Part shown: positions 1 through 11,905 of the stretch, in pieces | Position numbering within the stretch: position 1 is the first letter of the stretch | Layout: every line of letters starts with the position of its first letter | Notes under the pieces: model-generated | What the model was told of the DNA's origin: nothing | Seen by the model: the letters and a program-made list of their open reading frames with translations, nothing else | Database searches by the model: none | Made by a program: the position numbers and the translations under genes | NCBI GenBank assembly: GCA_030847615.1 | Contig: JAUMIR010000001.1 | Coordinates: 447,446,687 to 447,510,686, forward strand | Origin: Gambelia wislizenii | Lineage: Eukaryota; Chordata; Lepidosauria; Squamata; Crotaphytidae | Length of the DNA: 64,000 nucleotides | Direction of reading: 5' to 3'

Positions 1-430
1 TGGATAAAAGAGGTCACTGGTGGCATAAAATTTGTGATTTGTTGTCCAAAGACAAACAAAGGCAACAACAAACAATTTAAACAGCCTATTTATAAAGCCT
101 GGATGCACACACACACACCAAACCCAGTATGTTAACCATCTCACCCTCCTTTTCTCTGGTGATTCACAACAAAGGAATTCTTTCTCTTTTTCTCTCTCCT
201 CTTTTATTTATCCTTTGTCTCTTCCTGATCCAAGTGGTTGACTGAGGACTTTATCAGACTAGCATCTAAAAAATGCTGTAATTCTCTATTAATTTACTGT
301 CATTTTTTTCTATGGATCACATTCTCTCCCTCAGCTTCTGCTTTAGAATTCACATCCTTGTGTTCAGAGCTTGCCTTTGGAATGATGTTTGAGCTATAAT
401 TTCCAACCAACACCTCAAGGGTTTAGTTTA
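1..430. other. Intergenic, no gene seen
   Basis: AT-rich DNA with a short AC run at about 109-118. No open frame with recognisable content and no repeat family that I can name. Confidence 0.5.
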
Positions 431-1110
431 AAGCCCTCTTGATCGGACTTGACATTCTTCTCCATCTTCATGAGGTACAGCTCATCCCTAGCCAGTAGCC
501 TTTTATCTAAGAATCGAAGACCATGGTCCTAGGAGATTTTCACACTACACTGTTATAGTGTTACTATTCCACTTTATTTGCTATGGCTACTTCCTGTGGA
601 ATCATGGGATTTGCAGTTTAGGGAGGGGCATTTACAACTCTCAGCCAGGGAGCTCTTAGGCCTCACTAAACTACAAACCCCAGCGTTCTACAGGAGGAAG
701 CCAGAGCAGTTAAAGTGGAACAGTAACACTATAATAGTATAGTGTGAAAATCTCCTTAGAAGCCAAATTTCTCTTGTCTACATCATCTATATAGCCAGTC
801 ATTCTTGAACGTCTTGCTCAAAGCCTCATAATCAGGGGTGATTTGCTCAAAGGTGTTCTCAGCAGTGTTGTTGGTGCCCACATGAATAAAGAGAAAGGGG
901 TAGTGATCTGTGCTCTTAATGAGTTTTTGCAAGTTGCCAGTGGCATCCCGGATATATGCTCCAGAAACCTGAACAATGCGTCACCAACTACCAGCACCTT
1001 TCTTTTCTTCTTGTTGAGGTTGGTGGTTACTTTGACTCCTTCCTTGGCATGCGGTATCCCTTGTTGCTGGTTTCCTGTTTGAGCATCTTCACTGCTGCTA
1101 TCCTCACAAA
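431..1110 (-). mobile_element. CR1 LINE ORF1 fragment (esterase-like region)
   Basis: Read on the minus strand, 790-1000 encodes the HVGTN motif and flanking residues of the SGNH/esterase-like domain found in CR1 ORF1, in the same order as the better preserved copy at 9901-10395. The part at 431-530 is the downstream end of the same ORF. A foldback MITE (531-756) splits it. Frames are broken; this is a relic. Confidence 0.7.
531..756. mobile_element. Foldback hAT-like MITE
   Basis: Near-palindrome: GGAGATTTTCACACTACACT at the left end is mirrored by the complementary run ending at 756. The interior has the pair of motifs 'ccacttta..tgcyatggct' and 'cagttaaagtgg' that recur in this family elsewhere in the window (7667, 11315, 15765, 32300). 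It sits inside CR1 ORF1 sequence. Confidence 0.75.
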
Positions 1111-3002
1111 GATGTCAGAAGTGACTGTTTAGTTGGAGAACTTCTGAATCCCTTCTGTATGGTCTGCTCCTGACAAGTGACTGTCCTCCAGGGTGTTCCC
1201 TCACTGTTACAGGTTTCTTCATTTTCCTTGGCCTCTTCATTTCCAATATAAAGAGTAGAGTAAATCAGTCTTGAGAGGAACCTGAGAAAAAATAACCTTT
1301 CCAATTGATCTCAGGGAGTCCTACATAAAAGATTACAGTTTCCTAGCATCTGTAAACACAAAACACATGGCTGTAAGATTGTCATATGTGATAACCTAAT
1401 ATATCTATACAGGCTGCAGGCTTACTCTACATGTACTGTTTTCCTGTGATAGAATGTCTAGAGCTTGGGAAAGGTACAGTACTTTTTTGAACACCAGCTT
1501 CTTTAACCCCTCAACCAACATGGCTATGTGCTGCATACCACATAAATCAGCCTTCCCCAAATGGGTTTATCTTCAGCAAATGGACTGAGGAAGGCTGAAG
1601 GCTCCAATAACTCCATATCTTTGACACCAATGCAATTTCTTTCCTATCCCCATGACTGTATATCACAAACTGCTGTGCTTCTTAATTGCCTGTAATAGAA
1701 TTCAGCTTGCACTGAGCCTTCAGACTGGTGATGTTCATGGGTTCAGATGGCTTCCATCTTTTGTAGGCTACAACAAAAGCCATGCTACTTTCCAGGATTT
1801 TTTTCCCGACACAAAATGAACAGTACACTCTAGAGTCCTTGCTCCATCACTCTCTTCCCAGCTTGTGAAAAAAAAACAACACCAAAAAGAGCTTGTTATC
1901 TAGCAGGGAGAAGGGATGAATTAACATACCCACTTCTCTACACAGCAATTAGCAAATGAAATCAAAACAAGGGAAATGTCCTCCATTTATCTCCCCCTGC
2001 CAAAGAGCACCTGACTGCCATATAATCCACAGCAATTAGCCAAATAATAGGACAGTAGGAGATTTATCATGATGCACGAATTAGGGAGGGCACGATTAAT
2101 GTACTGTACATGAACCTACATTGCAGAACTACAGGGAGAAATAAGAAAAAATTGGGCAGCATGGTGCTGAATGCCTTTGTCAACAGCAGTGGTGCGCTGG
2201 TGGTTTCCACATCAGATGTGGACATTAAAGGAACTATCTGCAGTGCTGAACCTAATCTAGGGAGAGTGTTGAGCATCTTGGCTAAAACAGCTCCTTTTAA
2301 AGTTCAGATTAAAATCTGGAGTGGATTTACTGCTCTAATGACATGGAAGCTATCAGCTGCCACTGTCTACTTTTTACATAGGAAAGCTTTCTTTTGAAAG
2401 AACTGAAAGTTGTTTGCATGCACTAAAGACCAAACTATAACCCAGAATTTAGAAATGTGACTGGGGCGAGGTGGTGGTGGTTACAACTCTGTTAGCTTTG
2501 TATTTCATATTTGTTTTATCAAAAGTGAAATGATTTGAATCACATTTACGACAATCACCTGAAATTATGTACAGTACTGAGTTTTAGGTAAGGTTATTGT
2601 TTGCCATATTTGAAAAGTTGATTTTTGGATGGTAACTACCTATCAACATGACCATTATTCCAAGCTCACTACCAGGTTGGGACACTGAATTTAGTTTCTT
2701 TCTTACTCTGGTCGAAACTCCTTTCTCCAGTCTCTCCCCACCTTCAGCACCACTGCTTCTGCAGCAGGAATTGCTCAAGCTTTTCATAGTGGGTCTCCCA
2801 ATTATTAATAAACCCACAGGGTTCAGGTTTGTGTTCAGATTATGCTCACCTGCATATCATCTACCACAAACTGACCAGAGGGAAAGATCTTATGCAGGGT
2901 GGTGCTAAGGCCAAAAGAAGAGAAGAGATGTGCATCATATTTGCATATACTAAAGAGACAGTCCTCCTCTTCATTGACACCCCCTTCTCGTGGGAGAGAG
3001 GC
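1111..3002. other. Intergenic, no gene seen
   Basis: The part at 1111-1330 may continue the CR1 ORF1 relic. The remainder is AT-rich with only short frames lacking recognisable domains. I see no RNA gene or named repeat here. Confidence 0.4.
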
Positions 3003-3650
3003 ATTGTACTGTCTATTCTCCTTTACGGGTCTGAAACATGGGTCACCTATCGCCAACACTTACGAATCCTTGAACGTTTTCATCAGTGCTGTATACGCAC
3101 AATCCTAAATATACACTAGATTGACTATGTGACAAATGTTGCTGTCCTTGAGCAAGCAGGGATTGCCAGCATTGAGGCCATGATATTGAGAACACAGCTG
3201 TGCTGGGCAGGGCATGTTTCTAGGATGGAGGACCATCACCTCCCAAAAATAGTACTATACGGTGAACTCACCATGGGTAAGCGCAAGAGGGGCACTCCAA
3301 AAAAGCGATACAAGGACTCCCTGAAACAACATTGCAGGCTCGGCCAAATTGATCATCAACAATGGTCCGCCGTGGCCTCACATTGGGAGGCATGGAGACG
3401 CACTATCCACAATGCTGCAGCCTTATTTGAGAACTCATGCTGAACAAGTCTTGAAGAGAAACAACAATGCAGAAAAAATCACACAACCCAGAAACATCAC
3501 CCAAGGAGACCTTTTGCTGTGCTTTCTGCAACCGGACTTGTTTATCTTGAATTGGCCTTTTTAGTCATCAGTGCGCTTGCAGAAAGCGCAGGATGAGTCC
3601 TTCCTGAATCTTCATTTGCGAAAAAAAGCCAGAGAGAGAGAGAAAGAGAC
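3003..3650 (+). mobile_element. 5'-truncated LINE, C-terminal RT tail, (GA)n 3' end
   Basis: Copy 1 of a non-LTR family seen seven times here. It encodes the end of the RT (LSILLYGSETWVTY), the RWAGH/CWAGH-V-RMED-LPK block, a KKRYKDSLK block and a terminal C-x2-C-type zinc-finger-like region (FCNRTC, broken in this copy). It ends in a gccagagagaga tail rather than poly(A). The clade is not resolved by eye. Confidence 0.8.
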
Positions 3651-3654
3651 AGTC

Positions 3655-4190
3655 CTAGTGCTGAAAGGGTTAGATTGTGATTTGGGAGATCCAGATTCTT
3701 TTCCCTCTCTGGGCCATGAAACTCACTAGGTGACCTTGAGACAGGACATTTCCAGACGCGATTTTCGGCAACAAATATCCCAAAACAGCTCTGTTGCTGC
3801 CGCGCAGCAGGGGAGTGGTTTCGGATGATGCTGTCCCTCTGCTGAACCCCTCAATGTTACTTCCATGACAGAATGGAGGAAACCGCGTCATATTTCACTC
3901 ACGGGCAACATCCATGAATGAAATATGATGTGGTTTCCTCCATTCTGTCATGGAAGTGACATGGAGAGGTTTGGCAGAGGGACAGCATCATTTGGACGGC
4001 ATTATCCAAAACCGCTTCTGTGCCGTGCGGCAGCAATGGAGCTGTTTTGGGATATTTGCTGCCGAAAATCGCATCTGAAAATGTCCACTGACCTAACTCA
4101 CAGGATTGTTGTAAAGATAAAGTGGGGAATGAAGAAAGCCATGTATGTCACTTGGAGTTCATTGAGAAAGGGAAATATAAATAAGCAAAT
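3655..4190 (+). mobile_element. CORE/MIR-like tRNA SINE split by a foldback MITE
   Basis: The left half (3655-3745, ending 'gaaactcactaggtgacctt') and the right half (4087-4190, 'gacctaactcacaggattgt..') join into the usual squamate tRNA-SINE order. The foldback at 3746-4086 lies between them. Confidence 0.6.
3746..4086. mobile_element. Long foldback MITE (about 340 bp)
   Basis: Near-complete inverted repeat: the left arm begins GGACATTTCCAGACGCGATT and the right arm ends with its close complement. The arms stay paired through 'catgacagaatggaggaaac' near the centre, about 3880/3950. There is no coding capacity. Confidence 0.85.
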
Positions 4191-5061
4191 ACTGGCCTAT
4201 TTGTATGCATGCAAATGTGGACATAATTATGGTGATTTAAACAGAAACACACTCTTTCACAGTGGGGAGGTCTGTGACCAGGTGATCTGTATGGTTATTC
4301 AATCTGGTACCTAGGGCATCTATTGATGGGAAACTTCAAGACCCCTATTCTCTTGATACCTTTAAATCAGACTCAAATCAGATCTTTCAAACAAAGGTCT
4401 GTTCTCTGTGAAGCAGGGCACAGGGCAACTCTAACCCCACATGGGTGAGACAGGCAGGTAGAGAGGACTTCCAGATCTGAAGTAGCTGGGCTGTCCCTTC
4501 TCACTCAAGCCACAGAGCCACCTACTCCATATGTCTTGCAGGAAGGGTCATGATGATTTGTTTAAAAATTGATAATATTGTGTTTTTAAATATATGTATA
4601 TATTCTTGTTTTGCTTGTAAACCACCTTGGAAGGATTAGCATCCAGAAAACTGGGACATAAGTAATTGTAATAGTAAGCACGCAAGGAAGGAAACAACCA
4701 AATTCACAGATGCTAAGGATCTAGCTTGTCTGTTTACCACTGACTATGGCCAAATTGCCTTCTTCTAACTCCACATGTATATAGAAAATGGTTGTGGTTC
4801 CTAAGTGTTCTACATATGCTTAAAGACACATGCTTGTGCATGTATTTATTCCAGGTCCTTCCCAATATTATTCTGTAACAAAATCCTGGGACTGAAAATG
4901 TCTTCTGGACAAAGACATGAAGCCTGCTTAAAATTAAGTGCTGGACCAGCTTTCAAAGGTTGGGGAAAAAACTGTTTAAGACTCATTCTCATTCAGGGGG
5001 TTAGAAATGAGGGGAAGGGGAGGGAAAGAGAGATTGAGGGAAAGTGCTTTCTTTTTCTGGG
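4191..5061. other. Intergenic, mostly unassigned
   Basis: A SINE 3'-end-like stretch ('gtaaaccaccttggaaggat') lies at about 4615-4670. No gene is visible. Confidence 0.4.
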
Positions 5062-5671
5062 GGTTGTCTAAACAGTCAAAATAACCCTCATGGAATTTGC
5101 TGGGAATCCTAGCTGTCTAAATGGGATCCTGCACCAATCCACAGTATTTGGAAGGAGGGGGCCCCAAAATGGCAAAAACAACACAAGAAAAGCCTTCACA
5201 GCTTTTCCTGCAGTTTTTTTAAAAACAGTAGGGGGGTGCACATTCCTGCTCATTGGAACAAGTGATTCTCCTGGAATCACTTTCCCATACAGGAGGAAGT
5301 GCAAAGCTGATTGGCCAGGTGAGTGCGGGGGAGGGTGAGGGTGCTTGCTAACAGGGCAAGCGCCCGCTGCCACCATGTTGGATTTTTGTCTTAGCGAGCA
5401 ACCGCTAAGGCAATAAATGGGTGGGGGGTTATTTTACTTTCCTGTGAATTCAAAAAATTGCTCCATTGCTCCAGCACACCTTAGATGACTTTTTAAAAAA
5501 GGTTTGGCAGTGGTGAAGAACTAATGTGAGTAAATCACTCACAGATATCATCTGGCACGCAAAGCTTCTGGGGGCTTCTGGGGCCCAAGACACCATTAAG
5601 ATGTGTTGCTGCTGCTGCAAAATGCCATTACTACAAGGTACTTCATTTCTTCCCACTCGTATAGATGGGCT
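5062..5671 (-). mobile_element. Non-autonomous DNA transposon, copy 1 of an inverted pair
   Basis: The sequence is matched in opposite orientation by 60532-61165. Shared blocks include 'ttgtctaaacag' at one end, 'gcaaagctgattggcca', 'tccaacatgg', 'aatggcattttgcagcagc' and a 'tctatacga' end. The termini look like an imperfect TIR (G-TTGTCTA-AC). It encodes nothing recognisable. Confidence 0.65.
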
Positions 5672-5757
5672 CCTGGACTGCAGTTCCCAGAATCCCCCCA
5701 ACAGCATGGGCACTGGTTATACTGGCTGAAGTATTCTGGGAGTTGTAGTTCAAAAAA
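5663..5757. mobile_element. Short foldback MITE ('actgcagttcccagaat' type)
   Basis: The arms 'ctgcagttcccagaat' and 'attctgggagttgtagtt' pair across about 90 bp. The same type recurs at 20825, 21420, 55775, 58738 and 59655. Confidence 0.6.
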
Positions 5758-6279
5758 GCATTTTTTTTCAAATTGTAAAAAAAAAATACACCTTTGAATA
5801 TCATGAGGCAAACAATGCTTGCACATTTTCAGTGGGAAAGCAAGGTTGGTTGCCAGATCTCTGGGTATCTCCTGAAGTATCCAGGAATCAAGCCTCATCC
5901 CCAAACTGCATGTGAAGTCATAACACTCAGGCTGGAGAACCGGGGTCTTCCTTAAGCCAAAAGGGCCAGATTGCCTTTTAAATGGATGTGCTGCAACCAC
6001 AAGCTATGCTACTGCTAAGCCCAGCTAGTTGGTTGTTGGAGAGGAGACTGTCTGAACATGAGTCTTGGTTCTTCGCCTCTACTCCCCCCACCCCACCCCG
6101 AAACCAGAAGCAGGGCTCAGTAAGACATCCTGTCTTAGTACACTTGCACAAGATAGGGAAAGCTGAGCTATGGGGTGAGGATGTCAGGATATTGGGACAC
6201 ACAGCAGATTTATTCTGTAAAGAGCTGAGATACAGAAAACAATCTGCAGTTTGCAGAAACTAGCTGGGTAAATGTATCA
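5758..6279. other. Intergenic, no gene seen
   Basis: Short unrelated frames only; nothing recognised. Confidence 0.4.
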
Positions 6280-6520
6280 ATATTGACTGAGCCCAGGAGC
6301 TGAGCAGAAAAGTTTTTAAAGATGTGGTTATATTGGGCCTTAGGAGATCTGAATTCAAGTCCCCACTGATCTGTAACATTTACTGGGTTACTTTAAGCCA
6401 ATTACTCTGTCTAAGCCTAATGTACCTCACAGCATTGTTATAAAAATAAAGTGAAGAAGAGAGTTTTGTAAACCACCTTGAACTCTTTGAAGGAAAGGAA
6501 GGATAGGAACATAAATATTT
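6280..6520 (+). mobile_element. CORE/MIR-like tRNA SINE
   Basis: The order 'ctgaattcaagtcccc' (B-box-like), 'gtaacatttactgggttact', 'cctcacagcattgttataa' and 'gtaaaccaccttgaactctttg' is the standard one for this squamate SINE class. Confidence 0.65.
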
Positions 6521-6859
6521 TTTTAAATTACAGATCAGCTATGATTTCTGCAATTGTATAATGGCCCTAATAATACAATCTTGACTGTCTTTGCAGTCTT
6601 TTCTATAACAAACATAACAGCATACTTGCACCTTAGTCAGTGCTACATTTCATATCTGGTGATATACATGCATTTATCTCATAAATAAATATATTTTGCA
6701 GCAATCCCAAACTTCAAGAACTCAGAGGGACCACGTTCAGATAACTGGACCTACACAATTCACAGTATTCCATGCTTGGCAGAGAGTTGGATTCATTCTG
6801 TGGAGGGTTGTTCTTTTTGTATGAGTCATGCTGTTTCCAACATAAAGGACAGTATAATT

Positions 6860-6996
6860 GTGAAGTCAAAGGCTTTCACAGCCGGCATCCATAGATTTTC
6901 CTTGGTTTTTTCCCGGGCTATGAGGCCGTGTTCTGGAATAGAAACTATTCCAGAACACGGCCTCACAGCCTGGAAAAAAAAAACCAAGGAAAATCA
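6860..6996. mobile_element. Perfect-hairpin insertion with 11-bp direct repeats
   Basis: The arms of about 50 bp at 6894-6942 and 6946-6995 are nearly perfectly complementary around a tiny loop ('ctggaatagaaactattcca'). The direct repeat ACAGTATAATT flanks the insertion at 6849-6859 and 6997-7007. It resembles the truncated end of a larger squamate repeat that starts 'aggctttcacagccggcatc'. Confidence 0.75.
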
Positions 6997-7007
6997 ACAG
7001 TATAATT

Positions 7008-7666
7008 ATGCCATTAAAATTATAAGATTTTTTAAAAAAATAATATAGTCATGGACATTGCAAGGTACACAACAAGACATACAAGCCTATCCACATACAG
7101 TACAGTTTGTGTACATTCATACACACTGGAGATGTGCAAATGAATCTGTGTATGTAACAAGGCTTTCTGCCACAATCCCATTTCTCTTTATTCATGTTCA
7201 CATTGGCAAATAGGGAAAAAGTTTCCGTAAGACTGATTTTTTTAAAATTTCCCCATTTTGATCTTGATCATGAATTCCACTTATAGCATTTGGAATAAAA
7301 CACAGTAATAAAAGGTATGCAACCTGCTGTGGCACTTACTACGCTAAATAATAATAATAATAATAATAAAAGATATGCAATCAGATGTTGCTGTAGCTAA
7401 AGTCAGATACAGAAGACCCCAGCTTGCTCAGCCCTCATGAAAAGAGTGAATTTACACTTTTCTGAAATATTTGTTTAGTACAAAATCTCATATTCCAACT
7501 GCACTTGTGCAAACCTTCTGTCTTTTGCATTAACAACAAATATATTTGTGATATCTTAATGACTATCAAGTTTTATTTGGCCTAAGCTTTCATGGACTTT
7601 CAGATGTATCTGAAGAAGTGGGTTAAAGTCCAGTCAAGACTGTTGTTTTTGTTGCAAAAGGCTAAG
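7008..7666. other. Intergenic with (AAT)n
   Basis: A short AAT microsatellite lies at about 7348-7369. The stretch at 7570-7640 ('aagctttcatggact..') resembles a MITE fragment. No gene. Confidence 0.4.
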
Positions 7667-7812
7667 GGGTCATTTCACACTATATAAATTATAGGGCCAT
7701 ATTCCACTTTAATGGTCATGCTGCATCCTATGGTGAGACACTAGAGCTCATCTCTAAACTGCAGATCCTAGGATTCTATAAGATGAAACCATGGCAGTTA
7801 CAGTGGAATTAT
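7667..7812. mobile_element. hAT-like MITE
   Basis: 'ttcacactatat..ccactttaatggtcatgc' at the left and 'ccatggcagttacagtggaa' at the right form the imperfect palindrome typical of the family at 531-756. Confidence 0.65.
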
Positions 7813-8027
7813 CTTGCTACTAGCTGTACCCAGTGTAATGTATGCAATTAAAAAATTCCCCCCAAAACTCCCAGTAGTTGACTGCCTGGGTCCTGTTGCA
7901 AGTGGCTCACCACTGCCACCAGTTGACTGCCTGGGTCCCATCAGACGCATCCCACCACCACCACCAGTTGAATGTCTGGGTTCTGTTGCAGTGGCAGTCT
8001 GGGTTCTGTTCAGCGGCAGCCAGTTAG

Positions 8028-10395
8028 AATCATAGAATCATAGAATTGCAGAGCTGGAAGAGACCACAAGGGCCATCCAGTCCAACCCCCTGCCACACAG
8101 GAATCATGATCAAAGCATCCCTGACAGATAGCCATCCATCCTCTGTTTAAAGACCTCCAAGGAAGGAGACCCCACCACGCTCCGAGTGAGGGTGTTTCAC
8201 TGCCGAACAGCTCTTACTGTCAGAAAGTTCTTCCTAATATTAGGTGGAATCTCTGTTCCTAGAACTTGCATCTGTTGCTCCATGTTCTAGTCTCTGGAGC
8301 AGCAGAAAACAAGCTTGCTCCATCCTCAATGTGACACCCCTTCAAATACCTAAACAGAGCTATCATATTGCCCCTTAACCGTCTTTTTTCCAGGCTAAAC
8401 ATACCCAGCTCCCTAAGTCTTTCCTCATAAGGCATGGTTTCAAGACCTTTCACCATTTTAGTCACCCTTCTCTGGACATGCTCCAATTTGTCAATATCCT
8501 TTTTGAATTGTGGTGCCCAGAACTGGACACAGTATTCTAGGTGAGGTCTGACCAAGGCAGAATAGAGTGGCACTATTACTTCCCTTGATCTGGACACTAT
8601 ACTTCTATTGATGCAGCCCAAAATCGCATTGGCCTTTTTAGCTGCCGCATCACACTGTTGACTCATGTTCAACTTGTGGTCTACTAGGACTCCTAGATCC
8701 CTTTCCACATAGTCTCATTCAACCAGGTCTCCCCCATCCTATATCTATGCATTTCATTTTTTTTCCCTAAGTGCAGTACCTTACATTTCTCCGTATTGAA
8801 TTTCATTTTGTTAGCTTTGGCCCAGCTCTCCAGTTTATCCAGGTCATTTTGAATTTTAATCCTGTCCTCCAGGGTATTAGCTACTCCTCCTAATTTGGTT
8901 TCATCTGCAAATTTGGTAAGTATGCCCTAATTCCCTCATCCAAGTCATTGATAAAGATGTTGAATAGCACTGGGCCCAGGACAGAACCCTGTGGCACCCC
9001 ACTGGTCACATCTTTCCAAGATGAAGAGGAGCCATTGCAGATCACCCTTTGGGTTCAGCCGGTCAACCAATTACAAATCCATTGAACTGTTAACTTGTCT
9101 AGCCCACATTTTACAAGCTTGTTTGCAAGAATGTCATGGGGAACCTTGTCAAAGGCCTTACTGAAATCAAGGTATGCGATATCCACAGTGTTCCCTTCAT
9201 CTACCAAGCTGGTAATTTTATCAAAAAAAAGAGATCAGATTAGTCTGGCATGACTTGTTACTCTGAAACCCATGTTGACTTTTTGTGATTATGGCATTGC
9301 CTTCTAAATGTTCACAGACTCTCTGTTTAATGATCACTACTACATCTCTCCTTTGTGTGTGTGTGTTCATCTGTTCTAGAAAGGCATCATCCAATTCCTC
9401 TGTCTGACTTGGGGGTCTGTAGTAGAGTCCCACAATAACATCCCTGTTGTTTCCCTCCCCTTTAATTTTTATCCAGATGCTCTCCACCTGGCTTCCAGTA
9501 TTGATGTCATGGGTCTCTTCACTGGTGTAAATATCCCTGACATATAATATTATTCCTCCTCCTCCTCTTTTGTTTGGCCTGTTTCTCTTATAAAAGTTAT
9601 ACCCCTCGATTCCTACATTCCAATCATGAGACTCATCCCACCAGGTTTCAGTAATGCCTATTCTATCATATTTGCGTTGTAGTGCTAGGAGTTCAAGTTC
9701 ATCTTGCTTATTTCCCATGCTCTGTGCATTAGTGTAGAGACATCTAAGACCATGTGTTTCCTTTACTTGCTGCCTGTGCAAGTTTTTTTGCCTCCCACTG
9801 TTGGATCCTTGTGCTGTTTGGTTTGTTCCCTCTATGACAGCTTGACTATTTTCTCCAGCTCTTTTGCCTTCCAGAATACTGTCTCCCTCTCCCATATGAC
9901 TCAGTTTAAAGCCCTCCTGATCAAATTCTTGAGACTGTAGGCAAAAACGTTTCTGCCAACTGGTGTGAGATGCACCCCATCTCTTGCCAGAAGTCCCCCC
10001 TCATGGAAGCGCAGCCCATGATCCAAGAATCCAAATTGTTCTTGGTGACACCATCTACGGAGCCAGTTGTTTACGTCGGCTATTTTCCTCTCCCTTCCTG
10101 GACCATGCCCTTCAACTGGCAAAAGAGACAAGATGACAACCTGTGCATCCATTTCTTTCAGCTTCCTCCCCAGAGTCTCATAATCTCTTCTGATCTTCGG
10201 AAAGCTGTGCCTTGCAGTATCATTGGTTCCCACATGGACCAAAAGGAAGGGGTAATGATCCATAGGCTTGACGAGTCTTGTCAACCTCTCTGTCACATCA
10301 CGGATCTTTGCCCCAGGGAGCCAACACACCTCCCAAGACATCTTGTCAGGCCCACAAACCATCCCTGTCTGGGTCCTGTTGCAGCCCATGATTGG
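8028..10395 (-). mobile_element. CR1 LINE, internally deleted
   Basis: On the minus strand it reads: esterase-like ORF1 (9901-10395, HVGTNDTA and DGVHLTPVG motifs); endonuclease of ORF2 (9380-9780, with the GLRCLYTNAQSMGNK start, the TETWWDE block and the GLYYRPP block); then a jump to the last part of the RT and 3' end (8028-9240, with [15 protein letters not shown] and LEHVQRR). It ends in the CR1 'attctatgattc' repeat at 8028-8045. Most of the RT is missing and the frames are broken. Confidence 0.9.
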
Positions 10396-10567
10396 TGAGT
10401 GGCTAAGGGAATGAGGGGAGGGAGGAGCCCTTGTGAGGCTGGGGGATGCAGATTGAGTGACAGGAGTGGATTTTGAGGTGGAGAGGGAATTTGCATGTGG
10501 GTGGTTATTGGTTAGATGTGTTTCCTGAGCAGCCAGTCAGCACAAGGGAAAAGACAACATACTCAGG

Positions 10568-10600
<33 letters not shown>

Positions 10601-11079
10601 TATGTAATGTGAAATGGCTCTGCTTCTGAAAATTCCTTCCTATAGCACATGGATCAATTGCTTTACCTGCTTTGTGTATCATTTTTATTTTTACTTTCTG
10701 CTTCACTTTGTTTTAATGATAGTGCACATAGGCAAACCTATGTTCTCTCCTCACCTTATAAGGAATGTTCTTATAGATCCAATGGTACAAGATGGCGACC
10801 AGGCTCATCAGAAGACATAAGAAGCCACCCCTGAAGCTTACTTTATTGTCTGCACAGCAACAGCTGGCAGCACTCTTGCATTCATTCAAGCAGCACCTCA
10901 GTGTGTTGCTCTGAAAGGAAGTCTTGGTCCAGCTGGAGAGGCAAAGCCTTGAATCATATGGGTTTGTCCCAACCAGAGTAGACCCATGCAATCAATCATT
11001 GAATGGTGAGTCAATACATAGGTGAATGAATTCAGTGGCTCTACACTAATCAGTGCTAACAACAGTTGAGCAAAACTAT
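10396..11079. other. Intergenic with (TA)n
   Basis: A TA microsatellite lies at about 10568-10594. The sequence just before and after the CR1 (7850-8027 and 10375-10400) shares 'tgggtcctgttgca' units, so the CR1 interrupted a low-order repeat. No gene. Confidence 0.5.
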
Positions 11080-11310
11080 ATGCTTTCATAGAATCAGAGG
11101 GTTGAAAGGAACCGCAAGGGCCAACGCCTGCAGGTATACTGTCAAAATACTCCTGAGACAGTCATCTAACCTCTGTGTAAAGACCTCCAAAGAAGGAGAA
11201 TCCACCACCTTCCGAAGCAGTCTATTCCACTGCGGAACAGCTCCTGCTGTCTAGGTGTTCTTCCTAATGTTTAGGCGGCATCTCCTCTCTTGGAGTATCC
11301 TCATAGCCTG
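11080..11310 (-). mobile_element. CR1 3'-end fragment
   Basis: 'atagaatcagagggttgaaaggaaccgcaagggcc' and 'agacctccaaagaaggagaatccaccacc' match the 3' end of the CR1 copy at 8030-8260. Confidence 0.75.
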
Positions 11311-11314
11311 CTCT

Positions 11315-11905
11315 ACAGGGACCCTTTATAATACTATGATTCCACTTTAACTGCCATGTCTATTTCTTGTGGAGACCTGGTGTTTTAGTTTGCTTATTTA
11401 TTTATTTATTTATTTGATTAATACCCCACCTTTCTCCCAAGACAGGACTCAAGGCAGCTTACAATAAGTAAAAATATACAGCTAAATGACCACAATTTAC
11501 AAAAATTAAAAAAGCATTAAATTTCCACATAATTAAAAACAACATAAATAGAAAACATAAAATCAATAAAAATACAACATTAAAAGATTAAAAGCAGCAC
11601 ATGGATTAAAATCCACTTCTCAGACGGCTGCCTAAATAAAAATGCTTTCAACTGCTAACAAAAAGAGAGCAGGGAGGGGGCCAACCGGACCTCCTATGGC
11701 AGGGAGTTCTTCAGTCTGGGGGTAGCCACGGAGAAGGCTCTCTCCCAAGTCCTCACCAACCACAGCTGTGAAGGTGAGGCAGAAGAGCTCTCTTGCTGAA
11801 AACACCCTCCCCAAATAACAAATCCCAGGATTCCACTGAATGGAACCATTGGCAGTTAAAATGGAATGGTGGTGCTATAATTATGTAATTTGAAAGGGTT
11901 CCAGG
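11315..11905. mobile_element. hAT-like MITE split by an L2
   Basis: The left half (11315-11383, 'gattccactttaactgccat') and right half (11821-11905, 'cagttaaaatggaatggtgg') belong to the palindromic MITE family. L2 sequence lies between. Confidence 0.65.
11385..11820 (-). mobile_element. L2-type LINE 3' end
   Basis: Starts with the (TTTA)n tail complement, then 'ccacctttctcccaagacagg' and 'cgagaaggctctctcccaag'-type sequence, as in the copies at 17090, 23251 and 63620. 5'-truncated. Confidence 0.75.

Noticed and set aside
8259..8708. Host protein-coding exon of 149 codons
   Set aside because: It is the CR1 reverse transcriptase C-terminus.
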